Shown: positions 1-7,386 of the stretch, one piece after another
Position numbering within the stretch: position 1 is the first letter of the stretch
How the letters are laid out: each line of letters starts with the position of its first letter
Source of the DNA: a virus
IMG/VR virus record: IMGVR_UViG_3300046003_001103
Span: 1 to 23,938 of that record
Strand: one strand, 5' to 3'
DNA length: 23,938 nt
Translations under genes and position numbers: made by a program
Notes under the pieces: model-generated
The model's database searches: none
Seen by the model: the letters and a program-made list of their open reading frames with translations, nothing else
Told to the model about the DNA's origin: nothing

Positions 1-111
1 ATAGACTTACACATCGGAAACATAATGATTCGCCCGACTAAGTTTGGACCACAGCTTGTATTGTCTGATCCGTTATATAACGGCGGCGAACACCTAAGAA
101 CATCATCATGA
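1..111 (+). CDS. Kinase-fold protein, C-terminal fragment (5' end outside window)
   Basis: The frame is open from base 1 and stops at TGA 109-111. The 36 visible residues contain IDLHIGNIMIR and then LVLSDP. This is nearly the same as the C-terminus of the next gene (IDLHSGNIMIR, LVITDP). In kinase-fold phosphotransferases (APH, RIO and protein kinases) such a pair would be the catalytic loop D-x-x-x-x-N and the metal-binding Asp of the DFG-like motif. The stop overlaps the start of the next gene as ATGA, so the two are translationally coupled tandem paralogues. The N-terminal part, which could hold a P-loop domain or a capsid leader, lies outside the window. Confidence 0.8.
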   Translation: MDLHIGNIMIRPTKFGPQLVLSDPLYNGGEHLRTSS

Positions 112-1289
112 ATCTAAATCAAATCAGACCACAATTTGTTATCGTGATAGGAGGCGCGGGATCAGGCAAAAATTACTTTATTTCAAATGATCCTACCTAC
201 TCAAAGTTTTTACTCGTTGATGTAGATGCTATAAAAGGCGAGCTCGGTGTTGGCCCAGCTATTTCCGCAATTAAGCCAATGCTCGAAAAAGCCTTTGCCG
301 AAAAGAAGAACGTAGCTCACCCAACAACTGGCACGAACCTAAAGGCACAGCAGAACAAGTTAGCTCTCGCACAAAGGAACGGATACTCAACGACCATAGT
401 ATTAGTTGATACTCCAATTGACCAAGCAATAGCGCAAGTGCGGAAACGCTACAGAGAAGGCGGACACGACGTCGCGCTTGACAAGATTGTTAGTTCAAAC
501 AAGTTAGCCCGAGAGAACTTCGAAGCTCTTAAAGGGTTAGCTGATAACGCAATTGTAACAGGTAACGAGACTAACGAAGCTGCTCTTCCGTATGCTGACC
601 CGGCAGAGCAGGCCAAATACCAACGGGTGTGGCATGCCGACCGAATTTCGGACCCAGCTGATTTTTCATCCTCTTACTACAATAAATCTAATCCGTTTCT
701 GACTCCGGCGCACAGAAAGATTCACGACGACGGATACGAGCTACTAGGGTCGGGGGTAGAAGCAGTAGTTGTTCGCAAACCAGGTGACAACTCGGTTGTT
801 AAGATATTCGGAACGGAGAAAGCAATTAGAGACTGCGCAGCTATGCAATACCTTTTACTGAGCCGAAAATACTCTAACGTTAATCCTTACTTCCCTAAGA
901 TAACTTCAGTTCAACAAGTCAAAGCACCTGCAGCAGGTAACATAATGTTCGCTATTCATATGGAACATCTGACAGAGTCAATGAGTGCAAACGGGTTTGA
1001 TATAGAGGTAATTTTTAAAACAATCTTTACAGACCAATACTTAGAGCGATTTACAGGCGTTGCTTCTAAGGGTATCGCAACTCAATTAGCGTATGCTGTT
1101 AGTTCAGCTGTAGACGGGACCATACATCCTACTAAAATAAAAGACCGGAATTTCCTTAATGCTGCTGCGCTAATCAACAAAGTTTATAGAAAGAGTGACG
1201 CCGGAATCGACTTACACAGTGGTAACATTATGATTCGTTACTCTGACGTTGGTCCGCAGTTGGTAATTACCGATCCAGTAATTGATTAG
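108..1289 (+). CDS. P-loop kinase / protein-kinase-fold fusion protein
   Basis: A 393-residue protein with two apparent phosphotransferase modules. Residues 10-160 look like a zeta-toxin/AAA_33-type P-loop kinase: Walker A GGAGSGKN at 15-22, then LVDVDAIK around 37-43. Residues about 205-393 look like a degenerate protein-kinase/APH fold: a glycine-loop-like ELLGSGVEAVVV followed by VVKIFG (likely beta-3 lysine), a catalytic loop DLHSGN at 368-373, and the metal-site-like ITDP with D389. The substrate is unknown. The start overlaps the stop of the preceding paralogue (ATGA), and no strong Shine-Dalgarno is visible. The stop TAG at 1287-1289 overlaps the stop of the convergent gene. Unlike the late-operon genes it has no (I/L)xE leader. 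A toxin or a host-modifying kinase are both possible; the fold assignment is firmer than the role. Confidence 0.75.
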   Translation: MNLNQIRPQFVIVIGGAGSGKNYFISNDPTYSKFLLVDVDAIKGELGVGPAISAIKPMLEKAFAEKKNVAHPTTGTNLKAQQNKLALAQRNGYSTTIVLVDTPIDQAIAQVRKRYREGGHDVALDKIVSSNKLARENFEALKGLADNAIVTGNETNEAALPYADPAEQAKYQRVWHADRISDPADFSSSYYNKSNPFLTPAHRKIHDDGYELLGSGVEAVVVRKPGDNSVVKIFGTEKAIRDCAAMQYLLLSRKYSNVNPYFPKITSVQQVKAPAAGNIMFAIHMEHLTESMSANGFDIEVIFKTIFTDQYLERFTGVASKGIATQLAYAVSSAVDGTIHPTKIKDRNFLNAAALINKVYRKSDAGIDLHSGNIMIRYSDVGPQLVITDPVID

Positions 1290-1513
1290 TGAATGGTGTG
1301 TTCGTAGATTTGGTTTGGGTGTTCGATACCAAACACCTTACAAATCTCTTTTACGGATTCCGGAAGTTCCATACAATGTTCAGGCATAAAGACGGACTTT
1401 AAGTTTCCGTCTGCGTCAAGAATGAACCCGTAGTCCTCAGAAGTAATCTCATCATCGTCTATTAGGTCTGCGTCGACTTCTTCAAACTCTACTGTTGCTG
1501 ATTTGTTGGACAT
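1286..1513 (-). CDS. Small acidic conserved phage protein
   Basis: 75 residues with a very acidic N-terminal half (DADLIDDDEITSED) followed by YGFILDADGNLKSVFMPE and a helical C-terminal part. From memory this arrangement resembles a small conserved hypothetical protein common in marine T4-like phages, but no function is known to me. The start at 1513 is supported by AAGGAG six bases upstream. It overlaps the end of the metallopeptidase gene by 32 bases, so it is the last gene of that transcription unit. At its 3' end it overlaps the convergent kinase gene by 4 bases, with no terminator hairpin evident between them. Confidence 0.7.
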   Translation of the reverse strand: MSNKSATVEFEEVDADLIDDDEITSEDYGFILDADGNLKSVFMPEHCMELPESVKEICKVFGIEHPNQIYEHTIH

Positions 1514-2156
1514 TGACTACTCCTTCGATAGTGATGAACCGCTTATAGTACTTTAGGACGTTCTCAAGAAGGTGCCTAACTACTATGTGATTTGCTCCGA
1601 ACGCTTCTACGTAAGACTTGTATAAAGCGGTCTTTACTACATTCTTTCCGGATATCTTCTCCGGACATTCCTTTAAGAAAATCTCTGCTGCGATGCTGTA
1701 TCCGTATGCTTCTATTTCGTCTGTGCTACCTAAATACTCTTGATTCTCGCGCAAGGCTTTGTCTTCTTTAGCACTAACAAAAAAGGTAGGTCCAAGATCA
1801 AAGTCTCTTGCCCTGTACTGCTCTTGGTGTACTAGTTCGTGTCCGATACATTCAACTACGCAAAGAGAAATAGACGGCCAGTCAATATCTTGGAATCGAA
1901 TAGTTTTTTGTTTAGGTGAATATGTTACATAGATGCTAACTGATGGCAAACCTGCTTGATCCTCAAACGGATCATACAATCCGCCTATTACAATATCGTT
2001 CTTATCTACTTTGCTATCTCGTTTAGTAAACAAACGAATCTCGTCGGTGCCTACTACTTTGCGCATCTTTTTTGTTAACTCAGTGACAGCCATCCTGCTC
2101 GTCGTTAACGAACCTAATTCCAACATCTTAGCGTAGCTGTCACGAATTGGTATCAC
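1482..2156 (-). CDS. Zinc metallopeptidase-like protein (HExxH)
   Basis: 224 residues with GHELVHQEQ, a zincin HExxH motif (H106, E107, H110), preceded by a hydrophobic helix. About 50 residues later STDEIEAYGYSIA could supply the third, glutamate zinc ligand, a layout seen in small phage and gluzincin-type peptidases. The target is unknown; a structural precursor or a host protein are both possible. The start is GTG at 2154-2156, nine bases after the endolysin stop. An ATG one frame over is followed at once by TGA, and the next in-frame ATG (residue 11) has no ribosome site. The gene follows the endolysin gene and precedes the acidic 75-residue gene in the same operon. Confidence 0.65.
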   Translation of the reverse strand: MIPIRDSYAKMLELGSLTTSRMAVTELTKKMRKVVGTDEIRLFTKRDSKVDKNDIVIGGLYDPFEDQAGLPSVSIYVTYSPKQKTIRFQDIDWPSISLCVVECIGHELVHQEQYRARDFDLGPTFFVSAKEDKALRENQEYLGSTDEIEAYGYSIAAEIFLKECPEKISGKNVVKTALYKSYVEAFGANHIVVRHLLENVLKYYKRFITIEGVVNVQQISNSRV

Positions 2157-2164
2157 ATAATTAC

Positions 2165-2800
2165 TTATCTCTTTCTGTAAAAGATGTGGTCGTCAATTTG
2201 CGTAACGAAATGAAGTTGCTTACCCCAGGACGGAGAGACGTACGATGCGTGATAATTAGTAGCACCTTCAGTGATATCTACTATCATTTCTTTCTTAGAA
2301 AGAAGTTCGGTTGCTGCTTTCACGCTTTGCGTCCAGGTAACGCTGTTCTTGTCAATACCTTTTCTGTTATCTTCGCAGAGCCACGAGAACTGGCACACAG
2401 TCGTCTTCAGACTGTTTACCCCTTCATAAATAACACCACAGACGGTATTTGGGTAACCAGGTGCTTTCGCCCGGTTTAAGACTACTTGGCCTACTGCCAG
2501 TTTCCCGACATAGCTTTGATTACCTGCCTCGTAGTAAATGTTCTCAGACATACACTTCAAGTCATCTTTCGGAACTTCGATTACTTTCGGCTTGTTATCT
2601 GAAAACTGCTTTGTTACTGAGTCAATTTTGCTCTGTAACGATACTGATTCTAATAGTCGATTAAACGAGTAGCTAGTGCTTTGCGTAGTAGTCTCGATAT
2701 AAGTTTTAATAGTGGCCTGCTTAGCCGACATCGAGAAAAATACAACTAACCAAACGAGTATTGCAAACGACAACTTTCCTTGGAATATACTTCGTTCCAT
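2165..2800 (-). CDS. SleB/CwlJ-type cell wall hydrolase (endolysin) with N-terminal membrane anchor
   Basis: 211 residues. Residues about 75-211 match the Hydrolase_2 (SleB/CwlJ) family: MSENIYYEAGNQSYVGKLAVG with the expected catalytic Glu in YYEAG, AVGQVVLNR, and later CQFSWLCED and ATNYHASYVSPSW. Members cut peptidoglycan glycan strands. Residues 10-26 form a single weakly hydrophobic segment after a short charged N-terminus, and no signal-peptidase site is obvious. This suggests a signal-anchor (SAR-like) endolysin or a membrane-tethered enzyme exported by the host Sec system. The start is well supported by AAAAAGGAGA seven bases upstream. A leader of about 70-80 bases separates it from the PAAR gene. 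Confidence 0.85.
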   Translation of the reverse strand: MERSIFQGKLSFAILVWLVVFFSMSAKQATIKTYIETTTQSTSYSFNRLLESVSLQSKIDSVTKQFSDNKPKVIEVPKDDLKCMSENIYYEAGNQSYVGKLAVGQVVLNRAKAPGYPNTVCGVIYEGVNSLKTTVCQFSWLCEDNRKGIDKNSVTWTQSVKAATELLSKKEMIVDITEGATNYHASYVSPSWGKQLHFVTQIDDHIFYRKR

Positions 2801-2849
2801 GTTGGGTCTCCTTTTTGCGCTTCGTTTCAGGTATTTTAACCTGTTTGTT

Positions 2850-2857
2850 ATTTACTT
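2850..2857 (-). promoter_or_regulatory. Possible late promoter, AGTAAATA
   Basis: On the minus strand AGTAAATA differs from the cyanophage/T4 late box NATAAATA at one position. It lies 49 bases upstream of the endolysin start. Slightly upstream, TATAAT at 2872-2877 is an alternative -10, but its -35 region is poor. A small hairpin (CAGGT/ACCTG, 2828-2843) lies in the leader before the ribosome site. Confidence 0.35.
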
Positions 2858-2895
2858 CATACAATCATATATTATAGTAGCACATAACTACTAAA

Positions 2896-2919
2896 TTACC
2901 TAGTATTTTGGCTAGGTAA
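2896..2919 (-). terminator. Hairpin directly after the PAAR-peptidase stop codon
   Basis: A perfect 8-bp stem (TTACCTAG / CTAGGTAA) with an 8-base loop begins at the base after the TAG stop of the PAAR gene. Only TTTAG follows, so it is a weak intrinsic terminator or an mRNA 3'-end stabiliser. Its position supports separating the tail gene from the endolysin unit. Confidence 0.5.
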
Positions 2920-3867
2920 CTACGACAACAACGGTGGTAAATTCTCTCCGTTTGCACCTCCGTGGCTATAAGGCGGGCCACCTGTGTAGGTCCACATTGT
3001 TTTCGCCCCACCTCTTGGCGCAGTTTTGTAAGATACGTGTACCCAGCCTACTCCGGATGATCCTGACCGTTCGTAAATTACTTGCGTAAATGGCAATCCG
3101 GAATCTACTATCCATTTGAACATTTCGATTGTTCCGTTTACGCTTCCTGCTACTTGTATATCGGCAGCAAGCCCAAGTCCGTGGTCGGTATTGCCTTTTC
3201 CTCCAGACACTGGTCGCCAGCCACTTGTGATCGAAAACTTATGTGCGGTGTATATCGGGTCTAATATCGCTGTGCACAACGATGCCCAATTACAACAAAT
3301 CTGCTTGGCTGTTAAACCGCGTTGAGCTACTGGAATACCTTTACAGTCAGCTAGTTTAAAATACTTACTAACCGGTATCCTTGTTTCCTGAGCAGTAATA
3401 ACATCTGGAAACTGTTCGCACCCTACAGGGTCAGGAACAGGAGCAACTGGTGCGCCTGCTTGCGGTTCGGTACTCATCGCCGGTGATGCTACTTCTTCAG
3501 CGGCCGAAGCTTTAACTTGCGCTTCTGGCGTGTTATCGTACACGGTGGCCCCTCCTACTAGGTAAACTCCTGGTTCTACTACTGCGAATACTGGAAATGG
3601 ACTGTCTCCAACAAACACATTAGGTGAACCAGTAGTTGGGTGACCACAAGTTGCTACGTCACCCAATCGACTAGTTGGAATGCCATTTGTTATGACCACC
3701 GGAGATCCAGTAGCCATAACTGGAGATTGATGTTTTCCTTTTCCGTGCGGAGCAACTGGGTCTCCGATGCGAGCCTGCTGGGCTCCATTAGTGGTAACGT
3801 TCGACGATCCAACTAGGATTACACCACCAGCAACATCTATTCCTCTACGCGCAGCTCCTCTTGACAT
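2920..3867 (-). CDS. PAAR-repeat tail-tip protein fused to M15-type peptidase
   Basis: 315 residues from the ATG at 3865-3867. An in-frame TTG two codons upstream (3871-3873) overlaps the previous stop but is less likely. Residues 1-95 are PAAR-like, with repeated short glycine-rich strands (ARIGDPVAPHG, SPVVITNGIPTSRLGD, SPNVFVGD); such domains cap the spike of myovirus baseplates. After an Ala/Pro/Glu-rich linker (about 115-160), residues 165-315 resemble Peptidase_M15 (D-Ala-D-Ala carboxypeptidase or L-Ala-D-Glu endopeptidase): SGWRPVSGG, then TDHGLGLAADIQV with zinc ligands H229 and D236, and GWVHVSY with H277. This is probably the membrane-puncturing tip carrying its own peptidoglycan peptidase. 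It follows the repeat-bearing 207-residue gene with a short overlap. Confidence 0.82.
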   Translation of the reverse strand: MSRGAARRGIDVAGGVILVGSSNVTTNGAQQARIGDPVAPHGKGKHQSPVMATGSPVVITNGIPTSRLGDVATCGHPTTGSPNVFVGDSPFPVFAVVEPGVYLVGGATVYDNTPEAQVKASAAEEVASPAMSTEPQAGAPVAPVPDPVGCEQFPDVITAQETRIPVSKYFKLADCKGIPVAQRGLTAKQICCNWASLCTAILDPIYTAHKFSITSGWRPVSGGKGNTDHGLGLAADIQVAGSVNGTIEMFKWIVDSGLPFTQVIYERSGSSGVGWVHVSYKTAPRGGAKTMWTYTGGPPYSHGGANGENLPPLLS

Positions 3868-3869
3868 GA

Positions 3870-4493
3870 TCAAGAGTAATCGTCGTAACTACTAACAGTC
3901 CCGCCGCTACTTACAATGTTTCCAATGTTACTATAATGTGAAGAGTCATATGGGAGAGGAGTAGGATCTGTCATTTCTGCCTCTACATCTGCTAGCTCTC
4001 CGGACTTTCGTAGTGCGTTTATCGTAGCAGCACGATCAAGAGCATAGATGTCACTGTTACTGCTTACTGTAACAATTCCATAATCTTCGTTTGACGCTCT
4101 GTCTCGTATATCTTGTATATCTTTGCTTATCACTATTTGAGTACCGTGGATCAATGCTACGTTACTATTAAGCGACACAAAATCACTGTGGATCAATGCT
4201 ACGTTACTATTGAGTTGGGCGTCGGATAGTTCTTTAATTTTAGCAGACACTGACGCCGCAGCATTTTGATACGAAATAGCATATTCAAACTCACTACTAA
4301 TAGAAGAACTAACTTCGCCAACATTGCCAATGTTAGCAAGGTTCCCTGTTACGTTAGCTAAAAACTGAAATTCGGATGAAAACGTGTCCGGACCTATAAC
4401 TGAGAAGGACGACGGGTTTCTGGCTATAGTGAATGTGCCAAACTCTGAAGTTATCGTTGCTATGTTTCCAAACTCGATATTTACTAACGGCAT
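3870..4493 (-). CDS. Repeat-bearing virion structural protein (putative tail/baseplate)
   Basis: 207 residues, rich in Ser, Asn, Ala, Ile and Val, with no recognised domain. Short motifs recur: NIATITSEFGTF, NLANIGNVGEV and HYSNIGNIVSS, and LNSNVALIH occurs twice 14 residues apart. The style is that of extended fibrous or baseplate proteins. A late promoter, TATAAATA, sits 22 bases upstream, and GAGGA gives a good ribosome site before the ATG at 4491-4493. The next gene downstream is the PAAR tip, so a tail role is inferred from context and composition only. The partial gene at the right edge of the window uses the same NIGNV phrase. Confidence 0.65.
   Translation of the reverse strand: MPLVNIEFGNIATITSEFGTFTIARNPSSFSVIGPDTFSSEFQFLANVTGNLANIGNVGEVSSSISSEFEYAISYQNAAASVSAKIKELSDAQLNSNVALIHSDFVSLNSNVALIHGTQIVISKDIQDIRDRASNEDYGIVTVSSNSDIYALDRAATINALRKSGELADVEAEMTDPTPLPYDSSHYSNIGNIVSSGGTVSSYDDYS
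4146..4211 (-). repeat. 24-bp perfect direct repeat, period 42 bp, inside the structural gene
   Basis: Identical 24-base copies lie at 4146-4169 and 4188-4211 and encode LNSNVALIH plus part of a codon in the same frame. The spacer encodes only SDFVS. The exact DNA identity suggests a recent in-frame duplication. Confidence 0.9.
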
Positions 4494-4515
4494 TAATAGA
4501 TTCCTCTAGACACTA

Positions 4516-4523
4516 TATTTATA
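4516..4523 (-). promoter_or_regulatory. T4-type late promoter TATAAATA
   Basis: Exact match to the T4 late promoter -10 octamer on the minus strand. It lies 22 bases upstream of the ATG at 4493, with a GAGGA ribosome site in between. It overlaps the TAA stop codon of the Sm-like gene. Confidence 0.75.
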
Positions 4524-4833
4524 CGATAATGCCTGGCTTACGAACCGTTTGAATACCAGTTGTCTTCTCACGGTAATGGTCAGCTAACTGATCAACTGTT
4601 TCGCCGTGGAGCATAACATGCTTCTTGTCAAGACGAATGTTTTTTCCTGCCTCAACTGAGAACAAGGCCGGCATTAAAACTATTCCGTTCTGTGACGGAA
4701 CAATAGCTAACGGTGTAGTGATGGTAAAGCTATCCTCGTCGTCGCTAACCACCCTGGCTACAATCTCGTCTCCGTTTAAAATTTTAAATGAGACTATCTT
4801 CTCTGCTTCATACTTTTGTTTTTCTACTAACAT
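4519..4833 (-). CDS. Small Sm-like beta-barrel conserved phage protein
   Basis: 104 residues. VSFKILNGDEIVARVVSDDED then FTITTPLAIV has the strand-turn-strand pattern of an Sm/LSm fold, followed by VLMPALFSVEAGKNIRLDKKHVML and a helical tail ending TTGIQTV. Similar small proteins are, to my recollection, conserved in marine T4-like phages without an assigned function; RNA binding is a guess from the fold. AAAGGA upstream of the ATG at 4831-4833 is a good ribosome site. The start overlaps the stop of the GNAT-like gene by 7 bases, so the two are coupled. Confidence 0.6.
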   Translation of the reverse strand: MLVEKQKYEAEKIVSFKILNGDEIVARVVSDDEDSFTITTPLAIVPSQNGIVLMPALFSVEAGKNIRLDKKHVMLHGETVDQLADHYREKTTGIQTVRKPGIIV

Positions 4834-5429
4834 GGTTTTCCTTTATTTGGGTTATACCATAAGCCGGTATATGGCATTAAAAGTGAATCTTCATTCATTA
4901 AGTTCTGCGACGGATAATGATCATGTCTTTCTAGTATCCACATATATCTGTACAAGCTCGGGTCAGATTCATCTTCAGGGTACATATCGACCCGAGTGAC
5001 TGCTGGGTCAATGATACGTTCTGTCTTAGTATCAAACACCATTGGTTTCATGCCTAAGGCGGGCAACGTCTTAGTCCATAATACTCGACCTGCCCAAGAT
5101 TGTTCGTTGTCACTTTGAATTGATTTAACGAATTTTTCCTTTACGTGCTTGTACAATTTTCCTGCCAGTTGCAATCCTTTATACGGGGAATAAGAAGCTA
5201 CGTTCTTTGCCTGCCATACTTTACCGTTAATATGGGTAACAAAGGTCGCAATCGCAGCAATCTTCTTTTCGTCGTCAACTAAGATCAACGTTCTAACATT
5301 ACCTTGTTCAGCATAGTACAAGATAAACTGTTCAAAGGATCCACGAGGAGAAGAGACAGCAAGACGCTTTTCAGCTTCGCTGTACGGAAATTCTAGATCT
5401 CCTACCATCTCTATCTCGTCGATCTTCAT
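4827..5429 (-). CDS. GNAT-like N-acetyltransferase fold protein
   Basis: 200 residues starting MKIDEIEM at the ATG 5427-5429, two bases after the ribonucleotide reductase stop. A start 11 codons further up would overlap the reductase gene by 31 bases and is less likely. TLILVDDEKKIAAIATFV (48-65) followed by AKNVASYSPYKGLQLAGKLYKHVKEKF (74-100) resembles GNAT strand beta-4, then motif A (R/Q-x-x-G-x-G/A) where acetyl-CoA pyrophosphate binds. Here the loop reads YKGLQLAG, somewhat degenerate. The substrate is unknown. The N-terminus resembles the MK-x-x-E-I leader of the late operon, but no clear (I/L)xE site follows, so packaging is doubtful. Confidence 0.6.
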   Translation of the reverse strand: MKIDEIEMVGDLEFPYSEAEKRLAVSSPRGSFEQFILYYAEQGNVRTLILVDDEKKIAAIATFVTHINGKVWQAKNVASYSPYKGLQLAGKLYKHVKEKFVKSIQSDNEQSWAGRVLWTKTLPALGMKPMVFDTKTERIIDPAVTRVDMYPEDESDPSLYRYMWILERHDHYPSQNLMNEDSLLMPYTGLWYNPNKGKPC

Positions 5430-5431
5430 TG

Positions 5432-7315
5432 TTAACCTATCTCGCAGATCCCAGACGTACATGCGAGCATCTGAGCACCTTCGACGTTATCTGTTGCTTC
5501 GAGAAATGCGTCCCAAACAATGTTTGGCATCTTAGCAGCCATTTCGTTGTATTGTTCTTCGTTGATCTCTTGGTACGGTGCTTGACGGTAGCTGTGATCA
5601 GAATGTGGTAGGAAGCTAACTCCGCCGATATCGTTAAAATTCTCGTAAACCCAGCTACCAACTTCTAACCATTCTGTTTCACGCACATATACAGTGATAG
5701 ACGGGTTATGCTCGCACCAGTGTTTCTTGAAGACCAAATAGTGCTCTAACTGCTCGATTGCGGTCATATCATTGCGGAAAACGGCGTGATCTGGAGCCTT
5801 TTGTGGGAAAGAAAAGACCCAAGTAGAATCTGGCTTGGTCACATCATCTTCACACGGAACACCTGCGTCTTTTAGAAATTGTCCAAGCGGATCCTTCTTG
5901 TCTTGACGAACTGTGCGAACATAGTATTGTGAATAGCGGGTGTGGATTCCTGACGACGAATCAACTAATTGCGAGACTGTGCCGCTTGGTTTGATAGTTG
6001 TGATTGCTGCTGATTGATTAATGCTTAGCTTTTCTGCCCATTCTTTATTTGTGTCGATTGCTGTTTGACGTAAAATATCACACCATTCAGCTAATAGCTC
6101 AGAACCTTTGCGCCCAGACATAATCTGGTGATCCATAATACCAGTAAGCGACACGCCCAACAATCTTTCTTCTTCGCAATTTTTTTTCCAGATGTTGCGT
6201 ATATATTTGAAATCTACTAGAGTAGCTTGGAATGTGCCAAGGATTGTAGCATAGCGGACTTTGTCAATTAGACGCTCTAATGTATCGCCGTCGCGAATGA
6301 TAACTTCGCTTAGATTACAGAACTCGTTTGGCCGAAGTAAGATCTCACCACAAGGATTAGTACCAAACTCAATGCCGTCTGTTTCGCGCCGGCCTGTTGC
6401 TTTTGCTTGCTTGTTAGCAGACACACGATTAAAGATACCGCGTTCGCCGGACTTGCTGTCGTAAAGTGACAGCCATTCCTTCATAAACACGCCGATCTCT
6501 GGTTTCTCTGTATAGGCTACGCTGTTGTTCGCAAGAGCGCGGTGTTGGTAATCAACCCACCACTGTCCGTTCTTAGCGTTCTGCATACGTGTGTCGGAGA
6601 GATTTGAGAGGGAGATGAGAGCAGAACGACGGACGCCGCCTACGACAACTATCTCTCCGACTTTACACATTAGGTCGTGACACTCTAACGAGTTTAGCTT
6701 ACGACCTGCTGCATTCTTAAATGTTGCTACTGTAAATTCTAATAGCTCGTTAAGCGGTGCTGGGCCTGAACTACGACCACCAAATGTCTTCAAACGTGCG
6801 CCAGCTGGACGAAGCTTAGTAAGATCCCACTTAGGAACCTTGCCTTGATACAGCAAAGTAATCAGTTCGTGTAAGCACGTTGCCCAACCGAGCTTGCTGT
6901 CTTTGACGAAGATTGTTGTGTCTGTGTCGTAGAACTCGTCACTAATAACAGGTAGCTGATTAACATACTGTCGCTCAACGCTGAACCCCAACCCTGTGCC
7001 GTTCATGAGAATGTATAGTGCTTCACTGAACGACTTGATGTTATCTACTGCGATGTATGAGCAGTTATATCCTGAGATGTTATCGCGCTCTAACGCTGGA
7101 CCTGCTGTCATCAATGATCGCATTGATGGCATTACTTCCATGTCTAAAATGTGTGATCTAATTCCGTTGTTTAAAACTGCTGCGTATTCTGGAAACTTGC
7201 CTGTGTAAAAATCTATTAACCTCTGTACTGTTTCGTCCCAATTTTCTCTGCGACTCTTGTCATCTATAAATCGTGCGTACCTACTCTTGTGAATGTAAAG
7301 CCGATAGTTATCCAT
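5432..7315 (-). CDS. nrdJ: Monomeric adenosylcobalamin-dependent (class II) ribonucleotide reductase
   Basis: 627 residues, resembling Lactobacillus leichmannii ribonucleoside-triphosphate reductase over the full length. It makes deoxyribonucleotides for phage DNA using B12. Landmarks in order: SRRENWDETVQRL near the N-terminus; C85 in GYNCSYIAV (first active-site cysteine); GGVRRSALISL; TNPCGEI with catalytic C322 and E324; C333 in EFCNLSEV, with the same 11-residue spacing as C408/C419 of the Lactobacillus enzyme; TTIKPSGTVSQL; and a C-terminal redox pair C619/C624 in ACTSGICEIG. It is about 110 residues shorter than the 739-residue Lactobacillus enzyme, so some surface or allosteric segments are probably missing. 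GAGAG precedes the ATG at 7313-7315. The GNAT-like gene follows 2 bases after the stop. Confidence 0.93.
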   Translation of the reverse strand: MDNYRLYIHKSRYARFIDDKSRRENWDETVQRLIDFYTGKFPEYAAVLNNGIRSHILDMEVMPSMRSLMTAGPALERDNISGYNCSYIAVDNIKSFSEALYILMNGTGLGFSVERQYVNQLPVISDEFYDTDTTIFVKDSKLGWATCLHELITLLYQGKVPKWDLTKLRPAGARLKTFGGRSSGPAPLNELLEFTVATFKNAAGRKLNSLECHDLMCKVGEIVVVGGVRRSALISLSNLSDTRMQNAKNGQWWVDYQHRALANNSVAYTEKPEIGVFMKEWLSLYDSKSGERGIFNRVSANKQAKATGRRETDGIEFGTNPCGEILLRPNEFCNLSEVIIRDGDTLERLIDKVRYATILGTFQATLVDFKYIRNIWKKNCEEERLLGVSLTGIMDHQIMSGRKGSELLAEWCDILRQTAIDTNKEWAEKLSINQSAAITTIKPSGTVSQLVDSSSGIHTRYSQYYVRTVRQDKKDPLGQFLKDAGVPCEDDVTKPDSTWVFSFPQKAPDHAVFRNDMTAIEQLEHYLVFKKHWCEHNPSITVYVRETEWLEVGSWVYENFNDIGGVSFLPHSDHSYRQAPYQEINEEQYNEMAAKMPNIVWDAFLEATDNVEGAQMLACTSGICEIG

Positions 7316-7386
7316 TTTTCTCTCTTATAAAAACGTTGTTTAGTATTTACTGCTGGTACGGATCCGACAACGAATTCTCCGCCCAT
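7264..7386 (-). CDS. Possible 40-residue small ORF overlapping the reductase start
   Basis: An ATG at 7384-7386 follows GAGAGG by five bases and opens a 40-codon frame (MGGEFVVGSVPA to THDL) ending in TAG 7264-7266. It overlaps the first 52 bases of the reductase gene in another frame. The good ribosome site and position suggest either a real micro-protein or a translation-coupling leader; there is no homology support. Otherwise the 156-base gap 7316-7471 shows no clear signal apart from a late-box-like AGTAAATA at 7343-7350. Confidence 0.25.
   Translation of the reverse strand: MGGEFVVGSVPAVNTKQRFYKREKWITIGFTFTRVGTHDL

Noticed and set aside
2147-2479. A 110-codon plus-strand frame opposite the endolysin.
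   Set aside because: The opposite strand encodes a clear SleB-type enzyme; this frame has no ribosome site and no recognisable motif.
4827-5462. Longer reading of the GNAT-like gene starting MYVWDLRD.
   Set aside because: It overlaps the reductase gene by 31 bases and has no ribosome site, while MKIDEIEM starts 2 bases after the stop.
5437-5661. A 74-codon minus-strand frame inside the reductase gene.
   Set aside because: It is wholly within a conserved coding region in another frame, with no independent support.
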